Positions 57,013 through 64,000 of a DNA stretch of 64,000 nucleotides are shown piece after piece. The notes beneath the pieces are model-generated. The model ran no database searches. It saw only the letters and a program-made list of their open reading frames with translations, and was not told where the DNA came from. Position 1 is the stretch's first letter. Every line of letters begins with the position of its first letter. The stretch is from Candidatus Gastranaerophilales bacterium (GTDB taxonomy: Bacteria > Cyanobacteriota > Vampirovibrionia > Gastranaerophilales > Gastranaerophilaceae). The DNA lies in NCBI GenBank assembly GCA_944322745.1, contig CALUPV010000002.1, forward strand, positions 268,586 to 332,585, read 5' to 3'. The position numbers and the translations under genes are program-made.

Positions 57013-57555
57013 ATGAATACTATAAAATTTGATAATTCAATTGTACTTATTATAGATGTACAAGAAAAACTTGTGAATATGTTAGATGATAAGACTGTTT
57101 CATCAGAAGCTGTAAAAGTGGCAAAGGCTGCAGGTATTTTAAATATACCAACGATTATTACAGAACAATATCCCAAAGGTTTAGGGGCTACAATTCCTGA
57201 AATCAAAAATGCGGTTCAAAATGCTGAATATATCGAAAAAACAAGCTTTAGTGCATTAAAAGAAGAAATTCTTCAAGTTAAATTAAATGAATTAAATAAA
57301 AAACAGATAATTATTTTTGGTATTGAAACACATATTTGTGTGCTTCAAACGGTAATAGATTTGTTAAATCAAGGCTATGAAGTGTTTGTTGTCGAAAATT
57401 CTTGTGGTTCAAGGTCTGAAAAAAATAAGGAATGTGCCTTAAAAAGATTAATGCATATGGGGGCTCAGGTTGTTACAACTGAAATGGTAATTTTTGAACT
57501 TCTTGAAACATCTAAACATCCAAAATTCAAAGAAGTGCAAGCAATTATAAAATAG
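57013..57555 (+). CDS. Isochorismatase-like (nicotinamidase-type) hydrolase
   Basis: 180 residues. Catalytic Asp in LIIDVQEKLVN, a TEQYPKGLG..IPEI segment, the Lys in EKTSFSAL and the Cys in GIETHICVLQTVIDLL give the D-K-C triad. Nothing shows whether its substrate is nicotinamide, isochorismate or another amide. AAGGAAA precedes the ATG. Its stop is three bases from the convergent radical SAM gene. Confidence 0.9.
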   Translation: MNTIKFDNSIVLIIDVQEKLVNMLDDKTVSSEAVKVAKAAGILNIPTIITEQYPKGLGATIPEIKNAVQNAEYIEKTSFSALKEEILQVKLNELNKKQIIIFGIETHICVLQTVIDLLNQGYEVFVVENSCGSRSEKNKECALKRLMHMGAQVVTTEMVIFELLETSKHPKFKEVQAIIK

Positions 57556-57558
57556 TTT

Positions 57559-58593
57559 CTATTTGAATATAGGAAATAGTGACTTCTTTTTATTTTTTTC
57601 ATCATTTATCATATTTTGGAGTCTTTCATAAAGCTCAAAATTTGTGTTAAGTTGTTTTGCTCTTTTTTCAGCATATTTTATTAAATCAAAAATATGTTTT
57701 GGAATATTATCTTTATTTTTTAGGTACCAATTTTCTTCAATATCTAAAACAGTGGTGTATAAACCTGCATTGTAATTAGCACTCATCCACTTTTCAATTT
57801 CTTCAATAGTGTCATTTATTCCCGGAATAATAATAAATTTTGCACTTACAAGATATCGTCCTAAAAATGTTGTTTGAAGAGCATATTTTCTTATTGTTTC
57901 TCTGACTTTATCATAACAAGGAACTTGTTTTATCTTTTCAAATGTTTCTTTTGAACCTGAATCTACGGAAACAACAACGTATCCCCTTATTTCATTTATA
58001 GCTCTTGCTAGAGCAGGACTGTATTTTATTCCCGAAGTATGAACTCTTATTCCCCAAAAATAATTATCTAAGAAATATGTGACAAGATCCTCAAATTCAT
58101 CTAACAACGTAGGTTCACCGCCACCAAAAGATATAATTCCTCCCGGTCTTAATATACCTTTTTCAAACATATCTTTGATGTATGGAAGAACATTATACAA
58201 TTTATCTACCTTAAAATCTTTAGGATTATTTGTTGCATAACAATAAATACATTTTGAATTGCAATTTGTCCAGTGACTAATATATAGATTACTTATATAG
58301 TTTCCATCATCCCATTTATCTTCCTTAAGAAAAGGGCAGCCTATACAACTAGTGTTTATTTTTCCTTTTTTATGAAAACGTCTGAATATTTCTTTTACTT
58401 TGAAAATTCTATCCCAGTTAATTGGCTGACCAGTAAAGTTTTCTCTGACTAAAGTATGTCCGCCGCCTTCATGTCCGCAATAGCAGCACATTGTAAGTTT
58501 ATATTGAAAGAAAACCAGCCCATGTTCAATCCAAGGACAACTATAATAATGACCTTCTTTTTTGCTTACATATTTTTCATTATATATGAACAT
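57559..58593 (-). CDS. Radical SAM protein with N-terminal cysteine module (family of five)
   Basis: 344 residues. N-terminal module: C19 in CPWIEHGLVFF, C36-C37 and C39, GGG, and C83xxC86. The radical SAM motif C111-NSK-C115-IY-C118 comes exactly 25 residues after C86. The SAM-binding FGGGEPT and a GINDTIEE motif follow. C-terminal DIEENWY and ELYER are shared with its neighbours. The longer N terminus (about 13 residues) distinguishes it. Third gene of an operon of three on the minus strand (59636-60604, 58614-59606, this one). Function unknown. Confidence 0.85.
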   Translation of the reverse strand: MFIYNEKYVSKKEGHYYSCPWIEHGLVFFQYKLTMCCYCGHEGGGHTLVRENFTGQPINWDRIFKVKEIFRRFHKKGKINTSCIGCPFLKEDKWDDGNYISNLYISHWTNCNSKCIYCYATNNPKDFKVDKLYNVLPYIKDMFEKGILRPGGIISFGGGEPTLLDEFEDLVTYFLDNYFWGIRVHTSGIKYSPALARAINEIRGYVVVSVDSGSKETFEKIKQVPCYDKVRETIRKYALQTTFLGRYLVSAKFIIIPGINDTIEEIEKWMSANYNAGLYTTVLDIEENWYLKNKDNIPKHIFDLIKYAEKRAKQLNTNFELYERLQNMINDEKNKKKSLFPIFK

Positions 58594-58613
58594 TAGTACA
58601 CCGATTATTTTTA

Positions 58614-59606
58614 TTACTTTTTATTTATTGTGTTATATATAAAACTTGTTCTATCACAAAAATCTATTTCAATTTCGTTATATTGAGACATTGTTTTTAT
58701 AAAAATAACAAGTTCTTTTAAATATTGAGGAATAGAAGTTTTAATTTGATTATACCATTTTTTATCAATATCAATAGTTAGCTTTTTTATTCCTAAGTCT
58801 CTTGCCAACATAAACCAGTCTAAAAGTTCTTTTTGATTATCATTTATGCCGTTTAAAATAGTATATTTTAGGATTACTCTTTTTTCCGAGGGTTCTTCAA
58901 AAGATAAATACCTTTTTAAATTACTAATAACAATATCAAATTTATTAATACCTTTTATTCTTTCAAATATATAAGGACATCCGGAATCAAGCGGAATTAT
59001 AACTTCTGCTATGTTTTTTGCTATTGCTTCTGAAATAGATTCACAATAACGCATAGCAGGAGTATTTATGATAATATTTCTCATCTCGTAATTAATAAAA
59101 TAATATAGAATCTTATCAAATTCAGGATGAATTGTAGCATCTCCACAATCGAAAATAATAGTTGTATTAACATCAATAAGCTTATTATCAATTAATTGTT
59201 TTATAGATTGAAAAATATCATAATGTTCAGCCTTAATTAAATCTTCTTCTTTTGGATAATCACAATATGAACAATTTAAGTAGCAGTCTTTCCAATTAGA
59301 TAAATATAAATATTTAATTGTGTTATTGTCTTTATGTTTGTTATCTTTATAATACTCACAATTTTTACATAAAATAGGGCACTCTACAGAATTAATAATA
59401 TTTATTGACTCTGATCTAATCTTATTTAATTTTTTAATATCAAGCCAAATACCGTTATATTTATTGCAAATAATTCCAAAATCAGAAAGAGGACATAACT
59501 TTACATTGTTATTATAATCAAAAACTAAAGATTCATTTATAAATTTGCAATATTTATAAGAGTTTGTTTTTGATGTTCTATTTATTTGTTTGAAAAAGTT
59601 TAGCAT
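58614..59606 (-). CDS. Divergent radical SAM protein of the same family, altered SAM-binding motif
   Basis: About 330 residues from the ATG at 59606, preceded by GGAGG. The CxxxCxxC motif is intact (C108-YLN-C112-SY-C115) and the N-terminal C80xxC83 keeps the 25-residue spacing. However, the CC pair is reduced to a single Cys (C38) and the GGGEPT segment reads CGDAT. YCKF near residue 20 matches the family start. It may have altered chemistry or be a structural partner. The stops and starts on either side are close (20 and 29 bases), so it is co-transcribed with both neighbours. Confidence 0.8.
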   Translation of the reverse strand: MLNFFKQINRTSKTNSYKYCKFINESLVFDYNNNVKLCPLSDFGIICNKYNGIWLDIKKLNKIRSESINIINSVECPILCKNCEYYKDNKHKDNNTIKYLYLSNWKDCYLNCSYCDYPKEEDLIKAEHYDIFQSIKQLIDNKLIDVNTTIIFDCGDATIHPEFDKILYYFINYEMRNIIINTPAMRYCESISEAIAKNIAEVIIPLDSGCPYIFERIKGINKFDIVISNLKRYLSFEEPSEKRVILKYTILNGINDNQKELLDWFMLARDLGIKKLTIDIDKKWYNQIKTSIPQYLKELVIFIKTMSQYNEIEIDFCDRTSFIYNTINKK

Positions 59607-59635
59607 CAAAAGAAAATCCTCCAATGAAATACAAG

Positions 59636-60604
59636 CTATACTTTTAACCGATTTTCTCTATCAACTTTTAAATTATAAGCTCTTTCATATAGCTCACAAC
59701 TTTCGATTTTATACTGTTTATAGCATTCAGAAACAAAATCGAAAATAACATATATATATTGAGGTATGTTATATCTTCTTGCTTTAAACCAATTATCTTC
59801 AATATCAAAAGCTATATTTCTTATTCCTACATCATATGTTTTTTGAAGCCAATTTTTAACTTCAGTAAGACTGTCATTTACACCGGGAATCAATACATAT
59901 TTTGTACGTATCAAACCATTCTTTGTCTTTGCATATTGTTCAAGATTTTTCCATACCTTGTCAAAACAAGGAACTTGCTTTATTTCCTCGTATACTTTTC
60001 TTGAGCTTGAGTCAACAGAAGTTATCAATGTAATTTTACCAAGTTTTAATCCTTTTTCAATTGCAGGAGAATATTTAATACCATCAGAATGAATTCTTAT
60101 ATTATATACATCATAATCAAGCAGGAGGTAAACAAGTTCTTCAAATTCTTGCAATATGGTTGGTTCTCCTCCTCCAAAAGTAATTGTAGCTTTTTTTGAT
60201 AGAATACCTTTTTCTATCATGTCTTTGATAACAGGATATATATTATATGTTTTATTTGCATTGAAAAATTTTTTATCTTTTTCTGTATAGCAGTATATAC
60301 AATTGCAATTACAATGAGTAAAATGACCAATTAAAACTTCATCTATATAGTTATCTGTATTCCAATCTTGTTCTTTTAAATAATAACATCCTTCACACTT
60401 TTCCGGGATAGTACCGTTTTGGGCACTTTCTCTTAATTTATTTCTCTTCTCAAAGAAATTATCCCAATCAATTAGTTCCCCTTTATAATTATTAATTTCT
60501 ACAATGCTTCCACCGCCAGGGTGAGAGCTTATGCAACATATTTGTACTGAATTAGAAAAGAACGTTATACCGTGTTCTAAATGTATGCAACTTGTATATT
60601 TCAA
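59636..60604 (-). CDS. Radical SAM protein with N-terminal cysteine module (family of five)
   Basis: 322 residues. C6 in YTSCIHLEHGITFF, C23-C24, GGG, C70xxC73, linker KEQDWNTDNYI, radical SAM C98-NCN-C102-IY-C105, SAM-binding FGGGEPT and C-terminal GVNDSLTEV, DIEDNWF, CELYERA. The start is TTG, supported by alignment with the divergent paralog (both begin MKYxSC at a TTG) and by an AGGA nine bases upstream. First gene of the three-gene minus-strand unit. Substrate unknown. Confidence 0.85.
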   Translation of the reverse strand: MKYTSCIHLEHGITFFSNSVQICCISSHPGGGSIVEINNYKGELIDWDNFFEKRNKLRESAQNGTIPEKCEGCYYLKEQDWNTDNYIDEVLIGHFTHCNCNCIYCYTEKDKKFFNANKTYNIYPVIKDMIEKGILSKKATITFGGGEPTILQEFEELVYLLLDYDVYNIRIHSDGIKYSPAIEKGLKLGKITLITSVDSSSRKVYEEIKQVPCFDKVWKNLEQYAKTKNGLIRTKYVLIPGVNDSLTEVKNWLQKTYDVGIRNIAFDIEDNWFKARRYNIPQYIYVIFDFVSECYKQYKIESCELYERAYNLKVDRENRLKV

Positions 60605-60747
60605 AACATTATCCTACGTTAAACTCATGTAAAAATATTATACATACAATAAATTTCAAAAACAATAAAGTTACTGTTTCGTAGCATTCTTGACTATGAT
60701 TTTTATAGATGATAACCTATTATATAATACTAGTGGTGGGATTTTAA

Positions 60748-61713
60748 TTGAAATATTTAAGTTGCAGATATATTGAACACGGAATGGATTTTGAACATAC
60801 TCGGCTTGAGACATGTTGTTTTACTTGTCATAAAGGGGGTGGCAAAATAACATTAAAAGAAGAGTATGCAGGTGAATCTATTGATTGGGATTCTCTTTTT
60901 AAACAAAAAAGAAAATATAGAGATGAGCATAAAAATGGTAGACTTATGCCTAATTGCGTTGGTTGTGTTTTCTTAGAAGAGAAAGAATGGGATGACGAAG
61001 ATTATATAAATTTTTTACAATTTAATTATTGGGTTCAATGTAATAGTAAATGTACATATTGCTATGAAGTGCAGAATAAGAAAATGTTCGATAAAATAAA
61101 GCCTTATAATTCTGTTCCAATAATAAAAGAAATGATTGAAAAGAAAATACTTAGACCGGGCGGAGAAGTTTCGTTTGGCGGCGGGGAACCAACAATTGCT
61201 CCTGAATTTGAAGATTTAATTAAATTATTAACTGATAGCGGTTTTCAGAATATGAGAATCCATTCTTCCGGAATTAAATTTTCTCCGGCAATTGAAGAAG
61301 CTATAAAAAAAGGTGTTTTAAATGTTGTTATTTCAATTGATTCGGGTTGTGAGAAAACATACAAAAATATTAAACAAGTTAACGCATATAAAAAAGTATT
61401 GGAAAATATGAAAAAATATGCTTCCGCCAATACTTCAAAATTTGGGTTAATGACATCTAAATATATTATTATCCCTAATGTTAATGATAATAGAAAAGAA
61501 ATAGACTTGTGGATAAATTCAGTAAGAGATGTCGGTGGAAAATGGCTTGCTTTAGATATTGAGGATGTTTGGTATAAAACTAATCGCAGTACAATTTCAT
61601 CTTATTATTTAGATTTAGTTAATTATGTTATAGATAAAGCAAACTCTTTCGGAATGAAAATTGAACTTTATGATAGGGCCAGAGGTCTAAAAGAGGGTAA
61701 AAATCAAATATAA
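60748..61713 (+). CDS. Radical SAM protein with N-terminal cysteine module (family of five)
   Basis: 321 residues, the closest relative of the divergent gene at 59636. C6, C23-C24, C27, C70xxC73, linker EEKEWDDEDYI, radical SAM C98-NSK-C102-TY-C105, GGGEPT at 144-149, then IPNVNDNRKE, DIEDVWY and ELYDRARG. The start is TTG (GGTGGG upstream, 7 bases), supported by the paralog start MKYLSC. It has its own promoter (TTGACT at 60690) and a distinct transcription unit, followed after about 100 bases by the papain-like gene. Confidence 0.85.
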   Translation: MKYLSCRYIEHGMDFEHTRLETCCFTCHKGGGKITLKEEYAGESIDWDSLFKQKRKYRDEHKNGRLMPNCVGCVFLEEKEWDDEDYINFLQFNYWVQCNSKCTYCYEVQNKKMFDKIKPYNSVPIIKEMIEKKILRPGGEVSFGGGEPTIAPEFEDLIKLLTDSGFQNMRIHSSGIKFSPAIEEAIKKGVLNVVISIDSGCEKTYKNIKQVNAYKKVLENMKKYASANTSKFGLMTSKYIIIPNVNDNRKEIDLWINSVRDVGGKWLALDIEDVWYKTNRSTISSYYLDLVNYVIDKANSFGMKIELYDRARGLKEGKNQI

Positions 61714-61811
61714 AATTGTTACAAAAGCACTAGATTAATTATAATTAAGAATATTTATTAGCAATTTTTTGTTATATTTTTTTTTATAATATTAGAAGGT
61801 ATAGTATTGCT

Positions 61812-63197
61812 ATGTTAAATATTTCTAAAATAAATAGTACAACTCCTATTTTATTTAATAAGATAGAAAGTAACAATGATACTCATATAAGAAATCAAAA
61901 TATTAGCATTCCACAAGAATTGCAAAAAACTAGTTATGCAAATCTTCAAGCATATCATCCTTCTTTTACTGCAAATAAAGCTGATAAAACAAAACAAATA
62001 AAGCAATTACCTTCAACGAAAGAACAGCTGAAAATATTGGCTTCAAAGCTGGATAAAGAATCATTGGCTACTTTATCAAAATTAGAAGCTAAGGGCATCT
62101 TAGCAGATAATAGCTCTAATGATGGATCAACAGTTTTAGAAAATTTATATAAAATAGCAACCGAACCAAGAATTGTGGGGTTAGATGATAAATTGATTCT
62201 GGCTGAAGTAATAAAAGCTTTAGATAATCCATATTCAATAACTCAAAAATTTGGAGATATCCCCAAAAATGTTGCAGATGAGATTTCACAAGAAACAGGA
62301 AAAGAATTTCCAAAGCAAGCATATAATGTAATTTCTTCTTCTTGCGTAGTAGCAAGTATGGAATTTAATTTGGCAAGCAGAAAACCTGCAGAATTTGTAC
62401 GGTTTGCACAAGGATTATCCAGTAATAAATATAGCGTAGAAAAAAAGATACATACCTCAGATATTTCCGGCGGATTTGCTGAAAGCCTATGGAAATTAAG
62501 AGAATTTAATACGAATAGTAAAATTAATAGTTGGGATGACTTAATAATAAATATTCAACCTGATAGAAACGCAATTGTAAGAGCAAGAGTTCAAACATCA
62601 TATAAAGATCCGAATGAACGTTCTTGTATTGATGTTTTAATACAATCTGCGTTATTAAATCTGGGCTCACAAAATACATATAATGCTCTGACAGATGAAA
62701 GAACAGGTAAATTCAATAACGATAATAGCGGTTTAACAGATTTTGAAAAGAATTTTGTTGAAGAAATTGTTTTTGAAATGCCGAAGATGTCTGTTGTATA
62801 CCAAAATCTTGATGAAAATGGATATTTAATTGGTTATAATTGTCAACCTGAAGAAACAAAACAACATATATTAAAATCATTAGAACTAGGTCAAAATGTA
62901 ATCATAGGGTATACTCACTTAGATGCAAATAATAAAGTAGATGGCGGACATGAAATTACAATAGTGGGCTATGAAAAAGATGCCACTGGTAAAGGTTTCT
63001 TTATTTGTAACGACACAGATGATGATATAGATTCTGCTATTAAAATAAGCGAAGAAAAATTATTACCTTTGATTCATCATGCCGGAATTTCGCAAGAAGC
63101 TTTAAGTAAAGATGATGTTATTGTTGAATCTTGGCGTGAGATAGTTGATGAGTTCCAGAGAATAATAAAATCTGAGAATTTGGATTCTTCAGTATAA
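61812..63197 (+). CDS. Unknown protein with papain-like cysteine peptidase-type motifs
   Basis: 461 residues. The N-terminal 75 residues are polar and disordered, with the tag NISKINSTTPILF and YHPSFTANK. A helical part (about 75-165) follows. The C-terminal domain carries SSSC178VVAS, then VDGGH380EITIVGY, then FFICN400D401, the C-H-N/D order of papain-like peptidases including bacteriocin-type C39 and C1. The overall fold is not proven. No signal peptide, so cytoplasmic or exported by another route. It lies about 100 bases downstream of the last radical SAM gene, apparently with its own leader. A long hairpin follows. Confidence 0.6.
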   Translation: MLNISKINSTTPILFNKIESNNDTHIRNQNISIPQELQKTSYANLQAYHPSFTANKADKTKQIKQLPSTKEQLKILASKLDKESLATLSKLEAKGILADNSSNDGSTVLENLYKIATEPRIVGLDDKLILAEVIKALDNPYSITQKFGDIPKNVADEISQETGKEFPKQAYNVISSSCVVASMEFNLASRKPAEFVRFAQGLSSNKYSVEKKIHTSDISGGFAESLWKLREFNTNSKINSWDDLIINIQPDRNAIVRARVQTSYKDPNERSCIDVLIQSALLNLGSQNTYNALTDERTGKFNNDNSGLTDFEKNFVEEIVFEMPKMSVVYQNLDENGYLIGYNCQPEETKQHILKSLELGQNVIIGYTHLDANNKVDGGHEITIVGYEKDATGKGFFICNDTDDDIDSAIKISEEKLLPLIHHAGISQEALSKDDVIVESWREIVDEFQRIIKSENLDSSV

Positions 63198-63219
63198 ATT
63201 ATTTATATTATTTTATTAA

Positions 63220-63256
63220 AAATTTAAGTGATGATATAAAATCATCACTTAAATTT
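63220..63256. terminator. Bidirectional intrinsic terminator
   Basis: Perfect 16-bp stem AAATTTAAGTGATGAT with its complement, five-base loop ATAAA, between the papain-like gene and the convergent repeat-rich gene. Confidence 0.85.
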
Positions 63257-63286
63257 TGGTTTTACTTTTATTCTTATTTTTATTTT

Positions 63287-64000
63287 TTATACATTATAAT
63301 AAATACCGCTTGGTTTCTCTTCATTTTTATTAACAAGTTTATTAACTAGGAATGAAGTGAATTTACCTGCCAAAGAATTTGAAGTAGATGCTGTCTGTAT
63401 TGTAGGTGTTTCTTCAACAACAGGTGTATCTTGAGCCGGAGCTGGGGCTGGAGCTTCTTGAGCCGGAGCTGGGGCTGGAGTTTCTTGAGCCGGTGCTTGG
63501 GCTGGAGCTTCTTGAGCCGGTGCTTGGGCTGGAGCTTCTTCTACTGAAGCTGAAGCTGGAGCTTCTTGAGCTGGTGCTTTGGATTGAACTTCAACAGAAG
63601 CTTGAGCAGGGGCTTGTTCTATAATAAGATTAGGTTCTTCTTCTTTTATTGGAACATCAGATTCAGATGGAGAGTCGCAATCTGTAGGAGTTTCCGTCGG
63701 AGCTTCTGTTGGACTTCCGGTTGGAGTTTCCGTTGGAGCTTCTGTTGGACTTCCAGTTGGAGTTTCCGTTGGAGCTTCTGGATCAAAACCAGGTATAGAT
63801 GGTTCTTCTTCTTTTGTTGGAATATCAGGTTCGGATGAAGAGTCGCAATCAGTAGGATTTTCCGTCGGAGTTTCTGTTGGACTTCCAGTTGGAGTTTCCG
63901 TCGGAGCTTCTGTTGGACTTCCGGTTGGAGTTTCCGTTGGAGCTTCTGGATCAAAACCAGGTATAGATGGTTCTTCTTCTTTTGTTGGAATATCAGGTTC
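63287..64000 (-). CDS. Repeat-rich Pro/Thr/Ala/Glu protein, C-terminal part (runs off the window)
   Basis: 237 residues visible, the C-terminal end of a longer protein. Low-complexity and probably extended. From the right edge, a 56-residue unit (EPDIPTKEEEPSIPGFDPEA, then PTETPTGSPTEA repeats and NPTDCDSS) occurs twice and a third copy begins. Next come a short degenerate copy (SDVPIKEEEP), Ala/Pro/Gln repeats (four of QEAPAPAPA), and a C-terminal domain LAGKFTSFLVNKLVNKNEEK that may be a helix. The codon use is more G+C-rich than the neighbours. It may be a cell-surface or secreted linker protein; the real reading frame is this one, on the minus strand. Confidence 0.7.
   Translation of the reverse strand, partial: EPDIPTKEEEPSIPGFDPEAPTETPTGSPTEAPTETPTGSPTETPTENPTDCDSSSEPDIPTKEEEPSIPGFDPEAPTETPTGSPTEAPTETPTGSPTEAPTETPTDCDSPSESDVPIKEEEPNLIIEQAPAQASVEVQSKAPAQEAPASASVEEAPAQAPAQEAPAQAPAQETPAPAPAQEAPAPAPAQDTPVVEETPTIQTASTSNSLAGKFTSFLVNKLVNKNEEKPSGIYYNV
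63431..63538. repeat. Four tandem 27-bp repeats
   Basis: Four 27-bp units starting TTGAGCCGG, encoding Q-E-[AT]-P-A-[PQ]-A-P-A in the minus-strand gene. Units 1-2 differ from 3-4 at a few bases. Confidence 0.9.
63633..64000. repeat. 168-bp tandem repeats, two full copies and the start of a third
   Basis: Units begin at 63633, 63801 and 63969, all with GGTTCTTCTTCTTTT, period exactly 168 bases (56 residues). Copies 63633 and 63801 differ at a modest number of positions. Inside each are shorter 36-bp Thr-Glu-Pro repeats. Confidence 0.9.

Noticed and set aside
63406..63954. Plus- and minus-strand frames of Leu, Trp or Gln/Lys repeats
   Set aside because: Shadows of the same tandem repeats; the frame ending at 63287 on the minus strand encodes the Pro/Thr/Glu repeats without stops through the window end.
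63431..64000. Tandem repeats considered as a CRISPR array
   Set aside because: Units are contiguous coding repeats without unique spacers and no cas genes are near.

Overview
This is a 64 kb, very AT-rich (roughly 28-30% G+C by eye) bacterial chromosome segment with dense, short-spaced genes on both strands, intrinsic terminators between convergent units, one tRNA, and no insertion sequence, prophage or CRISPR array. A KDO transferase (kdtA), two AsmA-like proteins, an MlaD/MCE protein and lipid-transport-like genes point to a Gram-negative envelope. A RpaB-like response regulator, a pentapeptide-repeat protein and a membrane pyrophosphatase, together with the low G+C, make a non-photosynthetic cyanobacterial relative (Vampirovibrionia/Melainabacteria, Gastranaerophilales-like) my best guess. 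The lineage is an inference from gene content; no rRNA is present to test it.

Layout. 1-3.5 kb (minus): ppiC, an aminopeptidase P, a SpoU methyltransferase, two tiny paralogous genes and the 5' part of argS. 3.6-9.5 kb (plus): an unknown PRTase-like protein, a multi-pass membrane protein, miaB and an orphan peptide-binding lipoprotein. 9.7-18.4 kb: an EF-hand protein, a CgeB-like glycosyltransferase overlapping an orphan OmpR-family regulator, an HNH protein, a Ser-rich EF-hand protein, a divergent membrane pyrophosphatase, a pentapeptide protein and a degenerate HD-domain protein. 18.4-29.2 kb: rpmB, the dgt-dnaG-sigA macromolecular-synthesis operon, and two AsmA-like proteins flanking a WG-repeat protein. 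29.2-38.2 kb: tRNA-Gln(CUG), a radical SAM gene behind ribH, ribF with a near-leaderless promoter, a GH13 glycosidase, kdtA and secA. 38.4-45.3 kb: a tandem pair of unknown paralogs, a LysR-controlled cluster (CMD/cupin, acetyltransferase, alpha/beta hydrolase, flavoprotein), an Xre/HAD divergent pair and a ferredoxin. 45.4-57.5 kb: nadA, SGNH hydrolase, deoB with an unexplained leader, aroC-aroK-aroB, surE, yraN, an SDR, an MlaD-like gene, mnmG, an unknown gene with no usual start codon, and an isochorismatase-like hydrolase. 57.6-64 kb: four paralogous radical SAM genes, a papain-like cysteine-peptidase-like protein and a repeat-rich partial gene.

The most unusual content is the five-member radical SAM family (one at 29.5 kb, four at 57.6-61.7 kb). 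All share an N-terminal cysteine module placed at a fixed distance before the CxxxCxxC motif. No substrate peptide is evident. A papain-like protein follows immediately. Other leads are the terminator-ended leader upstream of deoB, the candidate AUU start at 56515, a shared N-terminal motif on otherwise unrelated proteins, and the two micro-paralogs beside argS.
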